Shown piece after piece: positions 5,212 through 8,896 of a stretch of 8,896 nucleotides of DNA (the stretch's first letter is position 1; the number at the start of each line of letters is the position of its first letter). This DNA is from Planctomycetota bacterium (GTDB taxonomy: Bacteria; Planctomycetota; Brocadiia; JAJRTI01): NCBI GenBank assembly GCA_024278415.1, contig JAJRTI010000206.1:1-8896 (forward strand), given 5' to 3'. The position numbers and the translations under genes are program-made. The notes under the pieces are model-generated. The model worked only from the letters and a program-made list of their open reading frames with translations, had not been told where the DNA came from and made no database searches.

Positions 5212-8088
5212 ATGACCCCAGGCCAAACCATGGTCCGATTCTCAGTTGACCACCCGAAGACGGTCGCCATCGCCGCGGTCGTGCTCACGGTCGGGCTCGG
5301 CGCGTTCCTGCCGTTCATCAAGGTGGACACCGACCCGGAGAATATGCTGTCCGAAAAGGAAGCGGTTCGCATCTTCCACAACTAGATGAAACGCGAGTTC
5401 ACGCTCCATGACATGATCGTGCTCGGCATCGTGAACGAGAAAGACCCGGACGGCGTGTTCAATCCGGAATCGCTCAAGAAGATCCACGAACTGACGCTCT
5501 ACGCGGAAACGCTCCAGTGGCCGGATCCGGACAAGCCGGGGAAAGAGAAGGGAGTGATCAGCATCGACTTGCTCGCACCGTCGAAGGTGGACAGCATCGA
5601 GCAGGGCGGCCCCGGCGTGGTGAAGTTCGAGTGGCTCATGGCCAAGCCGCCCAAGACGCGGGCGGAGGCGCGCGCCATTCGCGATCGGGCGCGCAACAAC
5701 CCGCTGCTCAACGGCACGTTGCTGTCCGAGGACGGCAAGGCGCTCTGCCTCTACATTCCGCTCACGTCTAAGGACCTCTCCTACCGCGTGGCGAAGGCGC
5801 TGAAGAAGAAGATCGCAACCTTCTCCGGCCCCGAACAGTACCACATCACCGGCCTGCCGGTCGCGGAGGACACCTTCGGAGTCGAGATGTTCATCCAGAT
5901 GGCCATCTCCGCGCCCATGGCCATGGCGCTAATCTTCGTGCTGATGTACATGTTCTTCCGCAACGCGGTCGTGGTCGTGAGCACGCTCATCGACGCGATG
6001 GTGTCCGTGATCTGCACGATGGGCCTGCTCATCGCCACGGGCAATACCGTGCACATCATGAGCAGCATGATCCCCATCTTCATCATGCCCATCGCGGTGC
6101 TCGACGACGTGCACCTGCTGTCCGAAGTGTTCGATCGCTACCAAAAAACAAAAGATCGCCGCAGCACCATACTGGGCGTGATGAAAGAGCTGTTCATGCC
6201 CATGCTCTACACCACGCTCACCACGATGGCCGGCTTCGCGTCGCTCGCGTTGGCGCCCATCCCGCCGGTGCAGGTGTTCGGCCTGTTTGTCGCGTTTGGC
6301 GTAATGACGGCCTGGTTGTGCTCGGTGATGCTCGTGCCCGCGTACCTCATGCTGCTGCCTGAGAAGGTGTTTGCGAACTTCGGAGCGCTGCACACCGCGG
6401 AGCACGCGGAGCCCCGAACGCTCATGAGCCGCGCTCTGCGCTGGATGGGGGGCTTCGCCCAACGCCGCGCAAAGGCCATTATTGCCCTGAGCGTGCTCGC
6501 AACCGCAATCGGGGCCTACGGCATCACCCGCATCCAGATCAACGACAACCCCACCAAATGGTTCGTCGCGAGCCACCCGATCCGTGTCGCGGACCGGGTG
6601 CTCAACGCCCACTTCGGCGGCACGTACATGGCCTACCTCGTGCTGGAGCCCAAGCCCCAGGCGCAGACGCCGGCGGACGCGGCGAAACAGATCGCCCGGC
6701 GCTTGAAGCAGCGCCTCCAGGAGGACGGGGAATTCTACCCCGGCCTCAAGGCGGTCGCGGCGAAAGCCTTGCAGATGGTGCAAACCGAGGCGAAGACCGC
6801 TTCCTCCGGCCAGGCGCTGATCGAGCGTCTGAAAGCCCAAGCCGCCCAGCGCACCCGCGCCGCAGCCGGCGACGAGAAGGACGCGTGGGAGTGGATCGCG
6901 GAATCGTTCGCAGGCGACCAGGCCAGCGGCGCGCCTCCGTTCAAGCGGCCCGATGTGCTGCGCTACGTAGCCAAGCTACAGGCCGCGCTCGCCGCGACCG
7001 ACGTGGTCGGCAAGTCCAACTCCGTCGCCGACGTGGTGAAAAAGGTGCACAAGGAACTCATCGACGGCAAGCAGGCGAACTACCGCATTCCCGACACCTC
7101 CGACGCGGTTGCGCAATGCCTCATCCAGTTCCAGAATAGCCACGATCCCGACGACCTCTGGCATCTCGTGACGCCGGACTACGACAAGGTGAGTATCTGG
7201 GTGCAACTCAAGAGCGGCGACAACAGGGACATGGAGCGCGTCAAGCGCGCGGCCGACGCGTTCGTCGCACAGAACCCGCCCCCTGTGCCGCTGGAGCACA
7301 AGTGGTTCGGCCTCACGTATATCAACGTGGTCTGGCAAAACAAAATGGTTGCCGGCATGTTTCGCGCGCTCATGGGCAGCTTTGTCATGGTGTTCATCAT
7401 GATGGTTGTGCTGTTCCGCTCGGCCTTGTGGGGCATTCTGTCGATGGTCCCGCTGACAGTGACCATCGTGCTCATCTACGGCGTGATCGGCTTGATCGGC
7501 AAGGACTACGACATGCCCGTGGCCGTGCTGTCGTCGCTCACCCTGGGCCTGGCCGTGGACTATGCGATCCACTTCCTGGCCCGGGCGCGGATGGCGGTCG
7601 CAGAGTACGGCTCTTGGGAGAAGGCCGCCGGCCCGATGTTTGGCGAGCCAGCCCGCGCCATTGCGCGCAACGGCATCGTGGTCGCGCTGGGGTTCACGCC
7701 GTTGCTGTTTGCGCCGCTCATGCCCTACAAGACCGTCGGTTTCTTCCTCGCGAGCATCTTGGCCGTCTCGGGTGTGGCCACGCTGTTCATGCTGCCGGCC
7801 CTCATCTCGGTCTTCGAGAAGGCGCTCTTCCGGCCAGCGAAGGGCGCACCGACCGCCTGCCACTGTGCCGCGTGCATCATCACTTCCGTGGCGGCCGTCG
7901 GCGTTGTGGCGCTCGTGATCCACCACTACCAACTCGCCGCGTGGACCGTTATCGTTTGGATTGCCGTCGCGGTAGTGCTGGCTTCGGCAGTCACCTGCAA
8001 CCTGCTGTCACGGCGTGAAGCCTGCCGACGGCTCGAACAACAAGGAGACAATGAAGATGAGCGTACAGAGACAAGTGAGCAGCCTTAG
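5212..8088 (+). CDS. MMPL/RND-superfamily exporter (COG1033-like), interrupted by an in-frame TAG at codon 58
   Basis: The 958-codon frame has the duplicated RND plan. TM1 spans about residues 17-37 and is followed by VDTDPENMLSEKEAVRIFHN, a hallmark of this family. A periplasmic domain runs to about 230, then a TM block from about 232 to 385 including DDVHLLSEVF. The second half has TM7 at about 420, a second periplasmic domain (about 440-715) and a TM block from about 720 with LGLAVDYAIHFLARAR. Relatives export lipids or hydrophobic molecules from the inner membrane. The C-terminus carries Cys883, Cys885 and Cys888 (CxCxxC) and two further membrane segments before a charged tail. TAG 5383-5385 interrupts FHN-stop-MKREFTLHDM without changing frame. 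Translation from ATG 5386 alone would lack TM1, the membrane anchor of the first periplasmic domain. A strong Shine-Dalgarno precedes ATG 5212. The 3' end overlaps the next gene. Substrate unknown. Confidence 0.88.
5383..5385 (+). other. In-frame TAG inside the RND exporter gene
   Basis: The frame from ATG 5212 reads I-F-H-N-TAG-M-K-R-E-F. One base separates TAG from CAG, GAG and AAG. An ATG directly abuts the stop (TAGATG) but has no ribosome binding site of its own. Confidence 0.9.
8042..8047 (+). promoter_or_regulatory. Ribosome binding site inside the end of the RND gene
   Basis: AAGGAG at 8042-8047 lies 9 bases before ATG 8057 and only 3 before ATG 8051. It favours ATG 8057 and shows that the downstream gene is translated from within the RND 3' end. 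Confidence 0.6.
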
Positions 8089-8878
8089 TCCCGCGGCCTA
8101 CCTGTTCGCCGCGGCCGCCCTAGCCGCGGTCCCGTCCGCCGCTTTCGGCGCGGCGGAGCTGACGGCCGACCAGATCGCCAACAAGGCCAACCTCGTGGCC
8201 TACTACGCCGGCAAAGACGGCCGAGCCCGCGTGCTTATGAAAATCTACGACGCGCAGGGCCGCACGCGGTCGCGCATGATGACCATCCTGCGCTACGACA
8301 TCGCCGATGGCGGTGAGCAGCGCTACTACGTATATTTCCATCGGCCGTCAGACGTGCAGCGCATGGTCTACATGGTCTGGAAGCACCCCGGCCAAGACGA
8401 CGATCGCTGGCTCTACATGCCCGCGCTCGATCTGGTCAAGCGCATCGCGGCCGGCGACAAACGCACGAGCTTTGTCGGCTCCCACTTCCTCTACGAAGAC
8501 GTGTCGGGCCGAGGCGTCGAGGAGGACACGCACGAGTTAATGCCGGGCGACGCCAAGCACTATGTGCTCAAGAACGTGCCCAAGGATCCGAGTTCCGTCG
8601 AGTTCTCCTACTACATCGTTTGGATCGATAAGCAGACCTTCATGCCCATGAAGGCGGAGTACTACGACAAGACTGGCAAGAAGTATCGCATCGTCGAAGC
8701 CGTGAAGGTCGAGACAATCCAAGGCCACCCCACAGTGACGCAGTCCAAAGCCACAGATCTCAACTCCGGCGGCTACACGCTGATGCGCTTCGGCAGGATC
8801 GTGTATGATACGGGCATGCCCCTGGATATCTTCCAGGAACGCTATCTGCGCCGGCCGCCGATGAAATGGATAAAGTGA
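8057..8878 (+). CDS. Outer-membrane lipoprotein-sorting protein, LolA-like periplasmic protein
   Basis: The product of about 273 residues starts with a signal peptide: a basic N-terminus, a hydrophobic AAYLFAAAALAAVPSAA core and a probable cleavage after AFG. No lipobox cysteine is visible, so it should be a soluble periplasmic protein. The body matches the COG2834-like outer-membrane lipoprotein-sorting family: ADQIANKANLVAYYAGKDGR, then DDDRWLYMPALDLVKRIAAG, DKRTSFVGSHFLYEDVSGR, FMPMKAEYYDKTGKKY and a C-terminal MRFGRIVYDTGMPLDIF. The fold is expected to be an open beta-barrel that carries lipid or acyl chains. It overlaps the RND gene by 32 bases, and RND plus LolA-like pairs are a recurring arrangement, so it probably receives or hands over the exporter's substrate. 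The start at 8057 is chosen for Shine-Dalgarno spacing; ATG 8051 adds two residues and changes nothing else. The gene is intact. It is a distant relative of LolA and should not be called lolA. Confidence 0.85.
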   Translation: MSVQRQVSSLSPAAYLFAAAALAAVPSAAFGAAELTADQIANKANLVAYYAGKDGRARVLMKIYDAQGRTRSRMMTILRYDIADGGEQRYYVYFHRPSDVQRMVYMVWKHPGQDDDRWLYMPALDLVKRIAAGDKRTSFVGSHFLYEDVSGRGVEEDTHELMPGDAKHYVLKNVPKDPSSVEFSYYIVWIDKQTFMPMKAEYYDKTGKKYRIVEAVKVETIQGHPTVTQSKATDLNSGGYTLMRFGRIVYDTGMPLDIFQERYLRRPPMKWIK

Positions 8879-8896
8879 GCCTGATTCACCTCTTGA

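Noticed and set aside
5120..5215. Readthrough of the phosphatase TAG, giving 30 more codons to a TGA that overlaps the RND ATG
   Set aside because: The ATGA overlap is neat, but the protein is already complete at FVVDIRSRTE, and the added stretch contains the hairpin and the RND ribosome binding site, so chance is the better explanation.
6141..6156. A-rich run in the RND gene as a slippage or frameshift site
   Set aside because: The frame continues unchanged through it with normal family sequence, so nothing calls for slippage.
5929..6840. Long open frame of 303 codons on the minus strand
   Set aside because: It lies wholly inside the RND gene, opposite conserved transmembrane and loop sequence, and is rich in His, Arg and Gly as expected of a GC-rich shadow frame.
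6976..7932. Long open frame of 318 codons on the minus strand
   Set aside because: It is antisense to the second half of the RND gene, with low-complexity His/Asp/Arg composition and no recognisable motif.
1..8896. Reassignment of TAA and TAG to an amino acid throughout the genome
   Set aside because: acsC ends in TAA at a typical family C-terminus, and the phosphatase and RND genes end in TAG. Reading through TAA 217 would run into the palindrome and then out of frame across the cooC-like gene. Only partial suppression remains possible.

Overview
The window is a GC-rich stretch from a Gram-negative anaerobe that carries the carbonyl branch of the Wood-Ljungdahl (reductive acetyl-CoA) pathway. 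All supported genes lie on the + strand. The Gram-negative inference rests on the RND exporter and the LolA-like periplasmic protein at the right end. The phylum cannot be decided from the sequence alone, and an uncultured lineage known from metagenomes would fit.

Layout. Positions 1-219 hold the C-terminus of the large corrinoid iron-sulfur protein subunit (AcsC/CdhE). A REP-like double palindrome follows at 225-294. Next come a CooC-type nickel-insertion ATPase (326-1090), the small corrinoid protein subunit AcsD/CdhD (1145-2131), an unrecognised and apparently frameshifted small reading frame (2128-2404), and the reductive activator of the corrinoid protein, AcsV/RACE (2401-4317). A stand-alone SpoIIE/RsbU-type PP2C phosphatase follows at 4346-5122. 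The right third is a separate-looking envelope module: a large MMPL/RND exporter (5212-8088) overlapping a LolA-like outer-membrane lipoprotein-sorting protein (8057-8878).

How they work together. AcsC and AcsD form the corrinoid protein that carries the methyl group to acetyl-CoA synthase. The CooC-like ATPase is expected to mature the nickel enzymes (CO dehydrogenase and/or acetyl-CoA synthase, which would lie outside the window). AcsV re-reduces the corrinoid cobalt when it falls to the inactive Co(II) state. The RND and LolA-like pair probably moves lipids or lipoproteins across the envelope and has no evident chemical link to the pathway.

The most striking observation is that three of the six genes with both ends in view contain one in-frame stop codon inside an otherwise well-kept reading frame: TAA at 542-544 in the CooC-like gene, TAA at 3433-3435 in acsV, and TAG at 5383-5385 in the RND gene. 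The frame is unchanged on both sides each time, the family motifs resume at once, and an in-frame ATG or GTG lies within six bases after the stop. Recent nonsense mutation, sequence error, suppression or readthrough, and termination-reinitiation giving two-chain proteins are all possible. A full change of genetic code is unlikely, because TAA and TAG also end genes normally here.
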